Shown: positions 26,758 through 39,027 of the stretch, in pieces
Numbering within the stretch: the first letter of the stretch is position 1
Layout: each line of letters starts with the position of its first letter
From: Lasioglossum baleicum
Lineage: Eukaryota; Arthropoda; Insecta; Hymenoptera; Halictidae
Assembly (NCBI RefSeq): GCF_051020765.1
Contig: NW_027469187.1
Location: 310,001-374,000 of the forward strand
DNA: 64,000 bases
Direction of reading: 5' to 3'
Translations under genes and position numbers: made by a program
Notes under the pieces: generated by a model
The model's database searches: none
Seen by the model: only the letters and a program-made list of their open reading frames with translations
What the model was told of the DNA's origin: nothing

Positions 26758-28391
26758 TTATTCTTTGGTGTGGTACATTTCGAAGCATGGTACCACACAC
26801 AAACCAACATTACATTGCTTGCAATGGTATCGGGTGCTACGCCTTTTCTTATCTTTCGCACACAAAATCGCACGATACATCGTCTGACTTGATTTTCCCG
26901 TTTTGTGTTGTCGCTATTATACAGTTCTGGAAAATGACTTTCGGTGAAACGCCTTAGGCATGCCGATGAAGTACTCGAGTTCCTTTCCCGCGATTCCGAA
27001 TACTGCTGTAATATTTCTGTTATTAGTGATAAATGATAATTAGACATTGATATTGCCTTTTTCGTATGGAATTTATACATACAATATGCATTCCATACTG
27101 AAATGTCCAGTAGGTGAAAAAAGAATTTTTTGTAGCATTTCAGCGTTTTTCTAGTGCACGAAATGGTACTAATAATAGCGTCACTTTTGTCTATTGTGCC
27201 CATCGACTTGCTGTAATCAATAACACATGATGGCTTTTGAATGGCTACACCTGTCCGATAATTTTTCTTTTCGCAAATTTTATATTCCGCTGAGTGACTC
27301 GTGGTCAGAATCCAAACTTCGCGTTTATCTTGCCATTTCAACGCGAGCATATTTTCTGTCGATCGGAAAGCCAATTCTCCTCTTTTCAATTTTTCTGCCA
27401 TTTCCGGCATACCCCCACGTCGCCGTTTTACCGTTCCACATGCATTTGTCGCAGACTCGTGCAAATATTTGAATAATGCAGGACTGGAGTACCAATTATC
27501 TACAAATAATTGGTGGCCTTTCCCTAAATATGGTTCCATTAACGTTATAACAATATTTCCTGTTTTGCCTAAACTTTTAGAAAATGCTTGCACCACGGAT
27601 GTTGCGCCAGTATAAACAATGAGATCTAAAACGACTCCTGTTGAGCAATCACATAAAACGAATGATTTAATGCCAAATCTATTTTATTTAGACGGTATAT
27701 ACTGTTTAAAAAATAATCGTCCCTTAAAAAGTAACAGACTTTCGTCAATACATAAATTCCTAAATGGGACAAATGATTTTTTAAACGCATCGCGCAGTTT
27801 TTCAAGTGGTCCTCGAATTTTTGCCAGGTTATCTGTTGGTCCTTCAGAATTTTTACCGCTAAAACAGAGCATTTTTAGCAATACTATATAACGATCTCGT
27901 ATCATATGTTTATTAAATATATCCGTTCTGAGAACATCATTCGTACTCCAATATTCTTTTATAGATAATTTTTTCACACGCGACATTAGAAGTGTTAAAG
28001 CAAGAAAAGTAAATATTTCGCTTATCGTCGTATCCGACCAATTTTTTAACGAAGGACATATATCATTATGTGCTCCTATGTGTCGGTCATAACTGTTGGT
28101 GCTATTTACAATATCTCCTACAAAATTTTCAGAAAAAAATATTTGGAAATAAACCAAAACATTGGAGGAGTCACTTATACTTAATACTTTCATGCCACAA
28201 TCTTCATCAGCAAACGTATATATATGTGGATTCAAATTCGCACGCGACCACGTATATAGTTCCTCTTTGCCTTTTGCAGTTGATTGTTCCGCTTCTGAGT
28301 CAGGCGACAGAATTCATGCCCTCCTTCTATTTGAATTACCGTCTATGCGCTTAAAAACGACACTGTTATCACTTGATGTATCGGAATCCAT
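26758..28391 (-). pseudogene. piggyBac transposase (PGBD4-like), two stops and one frameshift
   Basis: The frame starts at ATG (28391) with a short acidic, Ser-rich leader and stays in phase for about 510 codons. Only two in-frame stops interrupt it: TGA at 28316-28314 (in GGCATGAATT, consistent with a CpG-to-TpG change of an Arg codon) and TAA at 27686-27684, just after QYIPSK. Catalytic blocks are complete: IDESLLLFKGR (Asp codon 216), VDNWYSS (Asp codon 298) and TIDKSD (Asp codon 401). Near 26850-26870 a shift moves the end into another frame, where the cysteine finger (HCKQC, LCVVPC, ending MYHTKE) and a stop at 26760-26758 are found; the shifted frame instead runs to 26727. It is the least damaged transposase here and is unrelated in detail to PB-1 and PB-2. 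Confidence 0.92.
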
Positions 28392-29221
28392 TATGGGTCT
28401 AAGAATTATAAATATTAAAATGTAACATAAAGAACAAAAATCGAAAGATCGCGGAACTATGTATATTATATTATTACTTACCTAAATCAAAAGTGTACTA
28501 TAACAACTCCTATTGTGCACTTGTAAAACGGCCACAGATTCGTGTTGCACGGATTATACAACAGAATTTATACAGCGGTTATACGATACAACCATGTATT
28601 TGAAGGTACTACCCCGGAGATGTGTACGTTGTTCGATTCCGACAAATATGCCTATTTCTGACTTGTTCTGAGCTTCGTGTAGTGTCTACGACTAGCCTGT
28701 TGATGACTTCTGAGTGTAGAAAAAGTTTTGGATTCGCAGGTAAATGCAACTGGCGTAGCAGTGGGGGTGACGCGTAGGTAAATGAAGGTTTTTCTAATGA
28801 CACATTGGTCGGCGGATGTATCTTTTCGCGCCTCTGCCGCGAACAAGGTAGGGAAGCAATAAACTCTTGCAGGATCTTGACCGGTCACGCTTTCGAGAAA
28901 TTTGTACCTGCCCAGGCGTCACCCGAGTGTATCCACAGCTGCAAGTAATTCGGCACGTTTTGGTAATTAAATCGTAAAAACTGTGCCGAACAATGACTGT
29001 GGAACGCTCCTCGGAGCCTGGTCAACAAGGGTATATTTTTTTTTAGATAAAGAGAGTGTCGTCCTCGCGTAGAGGATGGCACTGCTGTTGAATAAATATA
29101 TACATAATATCATCCTGATATGCAATATTTCGAAGTAACATATTAGGTCAACATACACACTGTAATTGCAAAGATAAGGTGAAAGTTCTTGGCTGTCGGC
29201 TAAAGTCGACGCTTGGCCGTG

Positions 29222-29251
29222 CGCGTTCATATTACGGCCGTCGACTAAAGT
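29222..29251 (-). repeat. PB-3 subterminal inverted repeat, right copy
   Basis: Reads ACTTTAGTCGACGGCC then ATGAACGCG on the minus strand, pairing with 26409-26438. Confidence 0.75.
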
Positions 29252-29309
29252 CGACGCTCGGCTGTGGCCAACGTTTCGTGGCTGACGAGCACCGTACCGA
29301 AGTGGTTAA

Positions 29310-29604
29310 TAATCATCTTTTGAATTTTACACGAGTCAATGTTTTTTAAGTGCCTGGTTAGTCTCTGTAGAATTTTTATTTGCGATTGCATAATTTCGAA
29401 TTCTCCTATATATACGATTTTAGATGAATTGTTCTTAAACATTTGTGCGTATTTTTCTATGGCAATAACTTGTTCGTATATATCGCTTGTGTCTATCCCT
29501 ATTATAATCTTAACGGTATTACTATATAAGTATCCTTTCCTTATCTTTTTTTCCTACGAAAACTGTACTACTTTCTAGCGGGATTACATCGAGTTGCGCG
29601 GTAG
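29310..29604 (-). pseudogene. env remnant, 5' portion
   Basis: The sequence between the integrase end and the PB-3 insertion continues on the minus strand with a hydrophilic, Lys/Ile-rich frame (to about 29310), as expected for the N-terminal part of the envelope ectodomain. It is cut by PB-3 at the TTAA. Identity rests on location between integrase and the better-recognised 3' env part. Confidence 0.5.
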
Positions 29605-30790
29605 CTATTCTGGCAATGAGTATCGTCTCCCTGGAAAATAAGGTTTCAATCTATTACCATGAATCCATTTCCCATCTAATTCATAATATGGTGTATATAC
29701 TTTATCAATCCTGAATGGTCCTAACCATTCCACATCGAGTGTATGATTCTTGTGGTTGTTATATACTAGTACGGAATCTCCTTCTTTACATACCAACTGA
29801 GGTCGAATAATTTACCGTCTTTGATTGCCTTGGGATCTCCTTTTACATATCGTCAATGTTTCGCGAGCCTGATGAAGCTTCGAGTCCCATTCTTTTTTTC
29901 TAAAGGTTATTTCGCGAGAACAGGTGCGTCGTGGATTTTTGGAGATGGTGCATGGGAGGTTGGCCTGATGTCCGAAAGTGAGCTCAAATGGAGTGTATCC
30001 CGTGACGTTATGTATCATTGTGTTATAGGTGAGACGAACAAAATTTAGTTGTTCATCCCATTCTGTGCCTGAGTCTTATTGTATTATTTTTACCATATCG
30101 GATATTACTGCATGCCTTCTTTCGAGTGGACCATTTCCCTGTGGATTGTATGCTGTAACTTTGATGTTCGTGATTTTAAACGCCTTCTCGTACTGATACA
30201 TTAGGTTTGATCTGAAACCCTGTCCTCGGTCGGTATGGATTTTCTTGTGTGCGGAAAATATGTATATGTAATGATTTAATAATGCGTCACATATAGTTGC
30301 GATTTGCTGAGTTTCAATTGGTAGTAACATAAGGTATTTTGGTCTGCTCGTCGTGTATTGATAGAATATATTGGTTTCATTTTTAGGATTCTTGAGTGGT
30401 TCTAATATGTCCATTGCTATCTTGTCGTTCTGTTGTAGGGGCGTGTCTGTTACGGTAGGGTCTTCATTAGGTCTTATCCTAGTTAATTTGGCTTCATGCT
30501 AGGCGCCACATGATTCTACATGGAGATGTACATGCTTCTTAAAATCTGGTATACTGTGTTTCGTCCCTATCCTTTCATATGTGTTCCTAATACCGTGATG
30601 TCGTGTCAAGTCGTGATTTTCTTCCAGTTGGTCCTTCAGATCGTGTTCAGGGTAAGTCTGAATTGGTTCCAAAGCGAATAGTGTTTCTTTCACGGTGTCG
30701 ATTATGAAGATTAGGAATCTTTTTACTGTGTTCTTTTCTATTTCTGTGCAATTATTGTCAGCTATGATGCCTATTCCTTTGTTTTCGTTA
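29605..30790 (-). pseudogene. Integrase of GYP-1, fragmented
   Basis: Would insert the retroelement cDNA into host DNA. Read on the minus strand: a zinc-binding region with His and Cys residues (30499-30693, containing RHHGIRNTYERI), a catalytic core (30076-30414) with HTDRGQGF and, after 35 residues, the Glu of GNGPLERRH (the D-35-E signature), then GYTPFELTFGHQANLP (about 29960-30010), and a C-terminal domain with VEWLGPFRIDKVY (29605-29796). Stops or shifts fall between each block (for example near 30430-30500, 30060 and 29805), so no integrase can be made. Confidence 0.85.
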
Positions 30791-32410
30791 GCTATTCGCT
30801 AGCTTACATAACAATTTTGATCTACTGTAGTCGTCTAATTCGATTCGGTTTAATTGATAGAGAGTTTTGTGTTTAGTTGCCGTCTTTAATACCTTGGGTA
30901 ACGTCGCTCTGTCTTTCTCCTATTCTACAAATTTATTGTCAAATTTGTCTTCGTTAGTGGTTACATGTATTGTAGATAGTGTGTCGTCTGCTATACTGTC
31001 CTGTCCCTTAGTGTGTATGATTTGGTATTCGTATTCCTCAAGTCTTAGTCTCCATATTATCAGTCGGGACGAGGGGTCGTTGTAGTTCTGAAGCCACTTT
31101 AATGCTTTATGGCCTGATTTGATGACGAATTTTGTTTCATCAAACATTGCCTGAGTCTCTTAATGTAGCAAGTAACTCTTTTTCCGTAGTGGAGTAATTC
31201 TTTTCCGGTATGATCAGAGTTCGGGATATGTAACAACTTGGGTGACAAAATGGCGTCTTGTGACAGAATGGCCCCTATATCTTCATTGCTGACCTCTGCT
31301 GTCAGGGTAAATGGCTTGGTAAAATCGGGGAATCTGAGTACCGGTGAGGAGCATAGTTTTTTTTTTAATGTGTCAAGTGCGCCTTGCGTTTTGTCTGTTC
31401 TGTAAAAGTGTATGTCCTTCTCTGTTTGATCTATTACAAGTTCAGCTATTTTAGAAATGTTTCTTATGAATTTACGGTAATAGCCTGCTAGCCCTATGCA
31501 TGATTTTACGTCCGTTGGGTTTCGCAGTTGCCTAAAATCTTTGAGGGCTGCAAGTTTTTTGGATATTGTTTCATTCCTTCCGAAGTAACAATATGTCCTA
31601 GACATTCTAGTTCCGGTTTTAAAATTCACATTTGTTTGGCTGTATTTTTAATCCTAATTCTCGTAATCTTTGTATAACAATTGTCATGCTATGATTGTGC
31701 TATTCCATAGACTGTCCAAATATGATGATGTCATCTAAGTAAACGAAACAATATTTATTAGTGAGCCCTCTTAGTATCGCTTCCAGCATGTGCTGGAACG
31801 TGGCTGGACAGTGGTAGAGTCCTAACGGCATTCTGTAATACTGATAGTGTACTTGAGGTGTCGAGAAAGCTGTATATTTTCTTTGAATTGTCGTCCATTG
31901 GTATTTGATGGCGTCCTGGCTAGATGTCTAACGCGGAAAGGTATTTTGCGTTGCCTAATTGTGCTAGTATGTCATCAATGTCTGGTAGCGGGTAGACGTC
32001 TTGGTCCGTTATTTCGTTCAATTTTCTGAAGTCTATCACGATTCACAATTTTTCTCCGCCCGATGCGTCTAATTTCTCTGCGATTGCAAATACTGCATAT
32101 ATGTAAGGAAAATCGGATGGTTCTATTACCTTTCTCTGTAGCATTTCAGTGATTTGCCTTTATATCCCCTGTTTATGGCATTCGGATGATCTTTATGATT
32201 TGGCGCTTATGATTTTATTCTCTTTCAATGTTATGGATCGTTTAGCTAGGATGGTGCAAGGAGGGGAGACGCGAACTGGATTAAATGCGTCTAGGTAGTA
32301 TAGCAATATTTTTTCAATAGGTTCTCGGTGACTTCGTTCTGTGCGTAATAGTTTGACCAAACTTTTACATGTGGGTAGTTGATAATAAGTCCTTTTGTTT
32401 TCGATCATAT
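30791..32410 (-). pseudogene. Reverse transcriptase and RNase H of GYP-1
   Basis: Minus-strand blocks in order: a finger region with VIDFRKLNEITDQDVYPLP-like sequence (about 31970-32080), motif A of the palm (SALDI) followed at once by a stop near 31920, the catalytic FVYLDDIIIFGQ (about 31705-31745), the connection GYYRKFIRNISKIAE (about 31440-31490), and RNase H remains ending WRLRLEEYEYQI (about 31010-31050). Frames change repeatedly. Domain order and motifs identify Ty3/gypsy polymerase with confidence; boundaries are approximate. Confidence 0.85.
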
Positions 32411-32529
32411 TTGATATTTGAATTGAGGACTCACCACCATTGATAAAGTATATTTGCGTTGGTCTACCATCCGGGTATGCTATCTCAGAATATGCCGGAC
32501 CAGGTTATACGCTGTTTCCCTGTTGTATC

Positions 32530-32860
32530 AGAAGAACGTTGTAATCGAGTTATAATTTATCATTGGCAAGTTCAAGTTTGAATTTCGATAGTGCTGGCAG
32601 TATCAATATGCTGTCCTCGACTAGCGCAAAGTCGTTTTATACTAGAAAGAATTCGATTATTTTGGCAAAGAGTTTTAGAAATGCGAGTTCTGTAGCACTG
32701 AATGTCGAATTCCCCATAATAAATATCGTTTCTCTCGTAATTATTGGTTGGCGTATGTTTCTTCGCTTAAGGATGTTAATTCCAGCTCCGCTATCCACGA
32801 GGAATTTGTATTGTCGCCCACCGGATCGTAGAAGTATTGAGGGTAGTTCTGCTGTTGTGG
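32530..32860 (-). pseudogene. Retropepsin-type protease of GYP-1
   Basis: The active-site string FLVDSGAGINILKR is read on the minus strand at about 32760-32805 (VDSGAGI at 32778-32798). DSGA in place of DTGA is common in retroelement aspartic proteases. It lies between the gag zinc knuckle and RT. The C-terminal part is not clearly traced. Confidence 0.7.
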
Positions 32861-34012
32861 CGTTGATTCTACCTGCTGATCTATTATGCCTCCCACATTT
32901 TCTTCCATTGGTTGCCCGATCTCATTGCACTTGAAGCACATCATTTCTCCTCTTTTTGCGAGGGGCAGTTGCTCCGTGTACCTGAAGGTTCTATCAGTTG
33001 GGCTGTGTGCGAGTGTCGTCACGCTTGTGCATAGTCGTGTCTCTATCCCTCTTGGTCTTGTTGCGCTGGAGTTGGCTACTCATGGTCGGCTGCGTCTATC
33101 TTTCCTGAAATATCTTGTGATATTCATGGCCACCTTTTCTGCTTCTAGTATATTATATGGAGGATTGGCAACAAGTATCCGTCCGATTTCAGTGTTTAGT
33201 CTTCGTATGAAGTCAGTGACTGAGTTCCGTAGTGCCTGCCATTCATCGCTCTTCGAGTTAGTTCGTCTGATTATTCGTAAGTGACACTGTATTATTGTTT
33301 AGTAAAAGCGCGGCGGAACCTGATCACGTAGCTCTGAGTAGTTTCATCGTTACGTTATCGTATTCGCCGTAGCTGATCTTGTTGTTCTCGAACTGAAGCT
33401 TGTGTTGCTACGTTGCGCCTTTAATGCGTCATGCAGGTGGTTATGCGGATTAATGGGTATATTCGGGATGTCATCGAAACTTTCCATACTAGCTTTTCTA
33501 TCTTTATCATTCTTAATAGTAATAGTTGCTTACTACACATCGCTCTCATCTCTCTGACTTTGTGTACAAAATCCTCAACTCCTATGTCGTATTCGTATTT
33601 AACTGTGGGATGCATAATATCGCATCGCGGGCTCATAAGCTTGGTATTGGGCGGTCTTTCTATTTCTAGGTCTTGATATACGGGAGGCGATGGGACTGGT
33701 GTCTCGCTATAAGCGGTAGCGGTAGTTTCGTTCATGGTCATAAATGAAGCGATGTCCGTTATTTCTTCTTTGGACTCATCGTCCCAGAAATTCTATTTCG
33801 GAGGCTCTCCTTTTGTTGTCATTGACAGCTACTCTTTGCGTTTCTACTATGCGTCACGTTAGTAGGACGATTTGCTTAGTAAATTGGTCCACTTGTGTTG
33901 TGATTATCTCGTTCTGCTTCTGCATTGCGTCTAGCATGGCGGCCATGGAGGTATCCATACTTGCATTAAGAATATGCGTGACTTCTGGTTAATCTTCCAG
34001 TGGCGTAGACAT
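32861..34012 (-). pseudogene. gag of GYP-1
   Basis: The likely start ATG is at 34012 on the minus strand, opening a frame rich in Met/Gln/Asp with a stop after seven codons and more later. Recognisable parts are an N-terminal helical segment, a middle part with DFVHKVREM (about 33560-33590), a capsid-like segment with NSVTDFIRRLNTEIGRIL (about 33165-33225) and a half zinc knuckle CFKCNEIG (32918-32940) in which the expected His is Gln. The structural protein would package the element RNA. Frames shift several times. Confidence 0.7.
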
Positions 34013-34282
34013 TTTAGTTGAGTCTAGCGATTCCGAGCTGTTCGAGCTTCATGTACACGAGAAATAATATTTCCGTTCATGGTAATAGGTAAATGAGTCC
34101 AGGCTAGTAGCTTACCGTAGTTATCACTGGGTTGAATACTTTGCTCGCTTTCCCTATGGTAGATGCGTAGATTTCCTCATGTCCTTCGGTCGATTGGTCC
34201 TTCGATCTTCAGGACTGCACATATGCCGCAACCGCGACTCCGTTTGTGCCTAAGTGAATGGATACTAGCTGGATCGCCAAGA

Positions 34283-34325
34283 TGTGAAGTAAGTTTTTAA
34301 AGTTGGAAATGGACTTTATTACAGA
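34283..34325 (-). repeat. GYP-1 5' LTR stub
   Basis: TGTGAAGTAAGT followed by a stretch ending GGACTTTATTAC aligns with the outer edge of the 3' LTR at 24826-24868. SatA in - orientation takes over by about 34330. Confidence 0.65.
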
Positions 34326-37300
34326 GTGTGTTTATATAACGATTGTATTTCTTGCAGAAGCGTCTTTGGAATTTGTTGAGTGTACGCTTATGACAATATT
34401 TTGTTAATCTCATTTTTATTTTGTATGATTGTCTGCGTACGTATATAAGCTTCAAGGGCGAGACGCCTGGAGTGATTCTGTAGTTGCCTGTACCAAGCAA
34501 CACCACTGGATGGTCGTCCTGAATTTCTTTAACCAGGATTTCGTACCGTATTCATGTTTTCCCAGTCTTCCATTTATATGTTTATACTGTAATTTACTGT
34601 TATGATATTTTCGATTTTTTTACAAAATTTCCATTTCTTTAGTTTAAAAAACTATATTTCTTAGCAAAAGTGCCTTCAGAATAAGTCGAGTGTTTGTTTA
34701 TGGCAATATAATGTTCAAAATATTGTTCTCTTATTTCATTATCTGTATGCGTACCTACTCTAGAGGAGCGACACGACTGGCGAAGTCTTGCAGTTGGATA
34801 CAGCATGGCGGACTGGCACTACTAGCTAGTCTTCGTTAATTTGTGGTATGACCATGATTTTGAACCGTGTGCTTTTATTGTCAGTCTCCCATTTAGTTAT
34901 ACATAGTGTAATTTACTGTTATGATATTGTCAATTCTTCCCAAAATTTTCAATATTTAAATTAAAGAATTGTATTTCTTAGTAAAGGTATCCTTCGACCT
35001 GGTTGAGTTTACGTTTATGACAATCTGTGGTATGCTTTTTGTTTTTTTACATGATTGCCTGGGCCCGAACCTAAGCTGCCGGTGCCGCAGCACTGTTGAG
35101 GCCTTGCAGTCGGGTACGACCAATCGGAATATAAAATACTGTACGGCCTTTGTTAACTTGTTTTGCCATAATATCGTACCGTAAGCATTGCTACGTAGTT
35201 CTATTTTAATTTCTGCATACTGCAATACACTGTTGCAATGTATTCGATACGTATCAGTATTTTCAATTTTTAATTTCAAAAATTGTATTTCGTATTAATG
35301 GTGTCCTCGAATTAGTTAAGTTCACGTTTTTGATATTACTTTGTAATGCTTATTGATATTTCAAATGATTGGCTGTATACATACTTACAAAGTTGGTGCG
35401 ACACACTTGTCGAAGTCTGGTAGTTCCGTACGGCGGATCGAAGCGGCACTACTGTATGATCGTCGTTAATTTCACTAACCCCGATAATGTACCGTATGCC
35501 TTCATTCGCAGTTTTCTATTAATTTCAACATACTGCAATTTACTGTTATGCTGATTTCGGTTTCTTTCAGGATTTTCTATTTTTAATTTAAAGAACTGTA
35601 TTTCTTAGTAAAGGAGTCTTTTTAATTAGTCGAGATTATTTTTATGACAATATTTTGTTACGGCTGTTGTTATTTTAAATGAGTATCTATATACGTGCGT
35701 CCGCCGTCGGAGCGATACCACTGGTGAAGTTTTCTTGTTGCCTAGGGCTAAACAGAACGCAGCAGTACTGGATGGTCTTTGTTCATTTCTTTAACCTCAA
35801 TATTGAACCGCATGTACTGTTTCGCAGTTTTATGCTAATTTCAACAAACTATAATTTACTGTTATGATATTTTCCATTTCTTTCACAATTTTCGGATTTT
35901 AGTTTAAGAAACTATATTTCGTATCAAAAATGTCCTTGGAATCAGTCGAGTGAACGTTCATGGCAATATATTGTTATATAAATTGTTATTTTGTATGATT
36001 ACCTGCATACGCACCCACCTTGGCAGAGCTTTGCGTCTGGCGAGGTCTTTTAGTTGCGTATGGCAGGGCGGAGTGGCACTACTGGGTGGTCTTCGATAAT
36101 TTCATTAACCATGATATTGTACCGTATGCATTTAATCCTAGTTTCTCATTTATTTATACATACTGTGATTTACAGTCATGACGTTTTCGATTTTTTTCAA
36201 ATTTTCCAATTTTTAGTTACAAAAACTGTATTTCTTAATAAAAGTGTCTTCTGAATTAGTTGCTGTTACGTTTACGGCAATACTTTGTTATGCTGGTTGA
36301 TCTTTTACATGACTCTCTGTATACGTACCCACGCTGCAGCAGCGACACAATTGGTGATGACTTGTAGTTACATACGCAGATCGGTGCGGTATTACGCGAT
36401 TGCTTTCGTCAATTTCATTAAGCTTCAGTATGTAACGTATGCATGTTTTCCAGTCTCCTATTTATTGATACATACTGCAATTAGATGGTGTGATACTTTC
36501 CGTTTTTTTCAAAATTTAAAATTTTTAATATCAGAAATTTTACTTTTGTGGAAAAGTGGCTTCGCAATTAGGTGTGTGTACGTTAATGACAATACTTTGT
36601 TGAATTTGATGTTGTACCATATGACTGTCTGTACGGTCACATACGCAGCTGGCGCGACGCGACTGGTGTGGACTTGCAGTTATCTAAGTTATATCGAAGC
36701 GACGCGACTGTGGTAGTCACCGTATGCGTATCGGCGCTCCGAATCGATACGAACAGAGTGACGTTGTAGTTTGCGTACGGAAGATAAGAGCGGCACGATT
36801 GGATCTTCTTCATTAATATCTTTAACCTTGATATTGTTCCGTATGCATGTGTTCCCGGTCTCCTACTTATTTACCCATACTGTAATTTACTGTTACAATG
36901 TGCTTAATTTTTACAAAACTTCGAATTTTTAATTTGAAACACTGTATTCCTTCGGAAAACTGTCATTGGATTTTGTTGAGTCTACTTTTATGACAATATT
37001 TCGTTAAATATGTTGTTACCGTAGCTGAAGGTTTGTATACGTTCCAACGCTGCCGGAGCGACACGACTATAGTGGTCCTGAAATTGCGTACAGTATATCG
37101 GAGTGTCCTGACTCTGTTCGTTACTGTATGTGCACCGGATCAACGCAGCGACAGGTGTGGAGTGCTGATGTAGCTGCGTACGCTATATCGTAGCAGCACT
37201 ACTGGATTTTCGTTGTTAATTTCTTCAACCTTTACATTGTTGCGTATGTATTTTTCCTATTTTCCTATTTACTTCTACGTACTTTAATATATTTCTATGA

Positions 37301-37440
37301 TATTTTCAGTTTTTTACAAAATTTCCAATTTTTAATTGTCAAGATTGTACACTTCAGTAAAAGTGTAATCGGAATGAACGGAGTGTACGTTTAAGACAAT
37401 ATCATCTTAAATTTGTTGTAACTTTGTGTGATTGTCTGTT
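34326..37440 (-). repeat. SatA, inverted
   Basis: About nine monomers in - orientation. Boxes such as GTGTACGTTTATGACAATATTTTG and GTAATTTACTGTTATGATATT recur every 312 bp. The last two monomers before satC (36573-37380) are long forms of about 404 bp, like those at 23540-24375. No gene is supported; the 143-codon open frame at 36285-36716 is pure satellite. Confidence 0.92.
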
Positions 37441-38937
37441 TGATCAAGATTGATTAGGAATTATTACTTTTTGTGTGCGCATTGTTGGCAGCACGAGAAA
37501 GAATCAGTGATTCTGCCTGTTTCGGTGATTCTGACGTGTTTCACCATCTGCGCGTTCAGGCTGAAACCGCAGAACTCCATTTTTGAAATCATAATTATTA
37601 TTTCTTTGTATGTAAATTTGGAAGCTCGAGAAAAAATCACCGATTCCGTGTGTTTCGCCGCTAACGTCGTCTTTATATCGATCTGTTTCTTCACGCAGAG
37701 ACCACAAAAGGTTATATTTCGAACAAAAAGGTTTTTCTTCTTGGTAGAGTTAGAAGCTCGAGGAAACATCACCTATTCTGGGTATTCCGGGGATACGTTC
37801 GCGTTTTTCTCGATCTAGCTGTACACGCTTATACCACAAAAGACCATCTCTGAAAGAAAAATTATTTCCTTCCTTTTTGGAAAGTTGTCAGCTCGAAAAT
37901 AATTCTGGATTGTGCGTGTCTCGGCGTTTCGGTCGTGCTTATCTTGATTTAATTGCATACGCTGATACTGCAAGAGTTCATTTTTTAACCAAAAATATTT
38001 ATTTATTTTTGTAAAGTTGGCAGCACGAGGTAGTATTCCCAATTCTGGGTATTTCGGCGGTATTTCTACGGTCGTGTTTACTTCGGTCTGATTGTTCACG
38101 CTAATACCGCAAAAGGACATTTTTCAAAGAGAAACTTTTTCCTTGTTTCTTGTGAAGTTGAAAACTCGAGAAAATTCCACGGATCTGGTAGTTTCGGCAT
38201 TACAGTCGTGTTTATCTCAATCAAGGTCTTCACGCAGATACCGCGAAAGTCCATTTATCAAACACAAAAGATTTATCTTGGTAGAGATGGCAGCTCGAGA
38301 GAAAATCACCTATTCTGCGTGTTTCGGCACTACCGTCGTGTTAATGTAGATCTAGTTAGTCACTGTGATATCGCAAAAGTCCATTTTTCGACCAAAAATT
38401 TTTTTTCCTTGTGATGCTGGCAGCTCGAGGAGGAATCTCCGATTCTGCGTGTTTCTCCGATACTGCCATGCTTGTCTCGATCTAGTTGTTCACGCAGATA
38501 CCGCAAAAGACCATTTATATGACCGAAAACAGTTTTATGTTAAGTTGGTAGCTCGCGAAAAAATCACCGATTCATGGTGTTTTCGCACTACCGTCGTGTT
38601 TATAGCGACCTTATGCCCACGATGATACCGCAAAAGTCCATTTTCAAACAAAAATTTTTTTCTTTGTTTATCTAAAGCTGGCTGCCCAAGGAAAAATTAC
38701 CGATTCTGGGTGTTTTGGCGCTAATGTTGCTTTTATCTCGACCTGTTTATTCACACAGCTACGGCAAACATCCATTTCTTAGCCAAACAAATTTTTGTCT
38801 TTGTAATGTCGGTAGTTCGCGATGAAATAACCGATTCTGCGGGTTTCAGCGTTACCGTACAGCTTATCTCGATCAGTTTGTTCACGATGCTAGCGCAAAA
38901 GTACATTTTCCAAGCAAAAATTTTTTTTATGTTTGTT

Positions 38938-39027
<90 letters not shown>

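Larger units (their letters stand above)
26399..29305 (-). mobile_element. PB-3: piggyBac-family transposon nested in GYP-1 env
   Basis: A 2,907-bp element with TTAA at 26395-26398 and 29306-29309. The ends are CCACTTCGGGAC and, read inward from the right, CCACTTCGGTAC. A subterminal inverted repeat of about 30 bp lies just inside both ends (26409-26438 and 29222-29251, sharing TAGTCGACGGCC and ATGAACGCG). On the right it is preceded by a direct repeat of GTCGACG[CT]TTGG-type sequence (29196-29270). The element is younger than GYP-1 because it interrupts it. The transposase lies on the minus strand. Confidence 0.93.
24826..34325 (-). mobile_element. GYP-1: env-bearing Ty3/gypsy retroelement relic
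   Basis: On the minus strand the order is gag, protease, RT, RNase H, integrase, env, LTR, which is the arrangement of insect errantiviruses. PB-3 interrupts env. The left border TGTGAAGTAAAC (24826) recurs as TGTGAAGTAAGT at 34283, with similarity over about 45 bp, so the outer edge of both LTRs is visible; the right-hand (5') LTR is cut to this stub before satA resumes. Immediately inside the stub the minus strand reads TGGCGATCCAGC, a possible primer-binding site whose tRNA I cannot name. All reading frames carry stops or shifts. No target-site duplication can be tested because the right end is truncated. Confidence 0.85.

Noticed and set aside
32886..33284. Open frame of 132 codons on the + strand
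   Set aside because: Antisense shadow of GYP-1 gag, which carries the capsid-like and zinc-knuckle motifs on the minus strand.
36285..36716. Open frame of 143 codons on the + strand
   Set aside because: Entirely within inverted satA; length is due to a long-form monomer.
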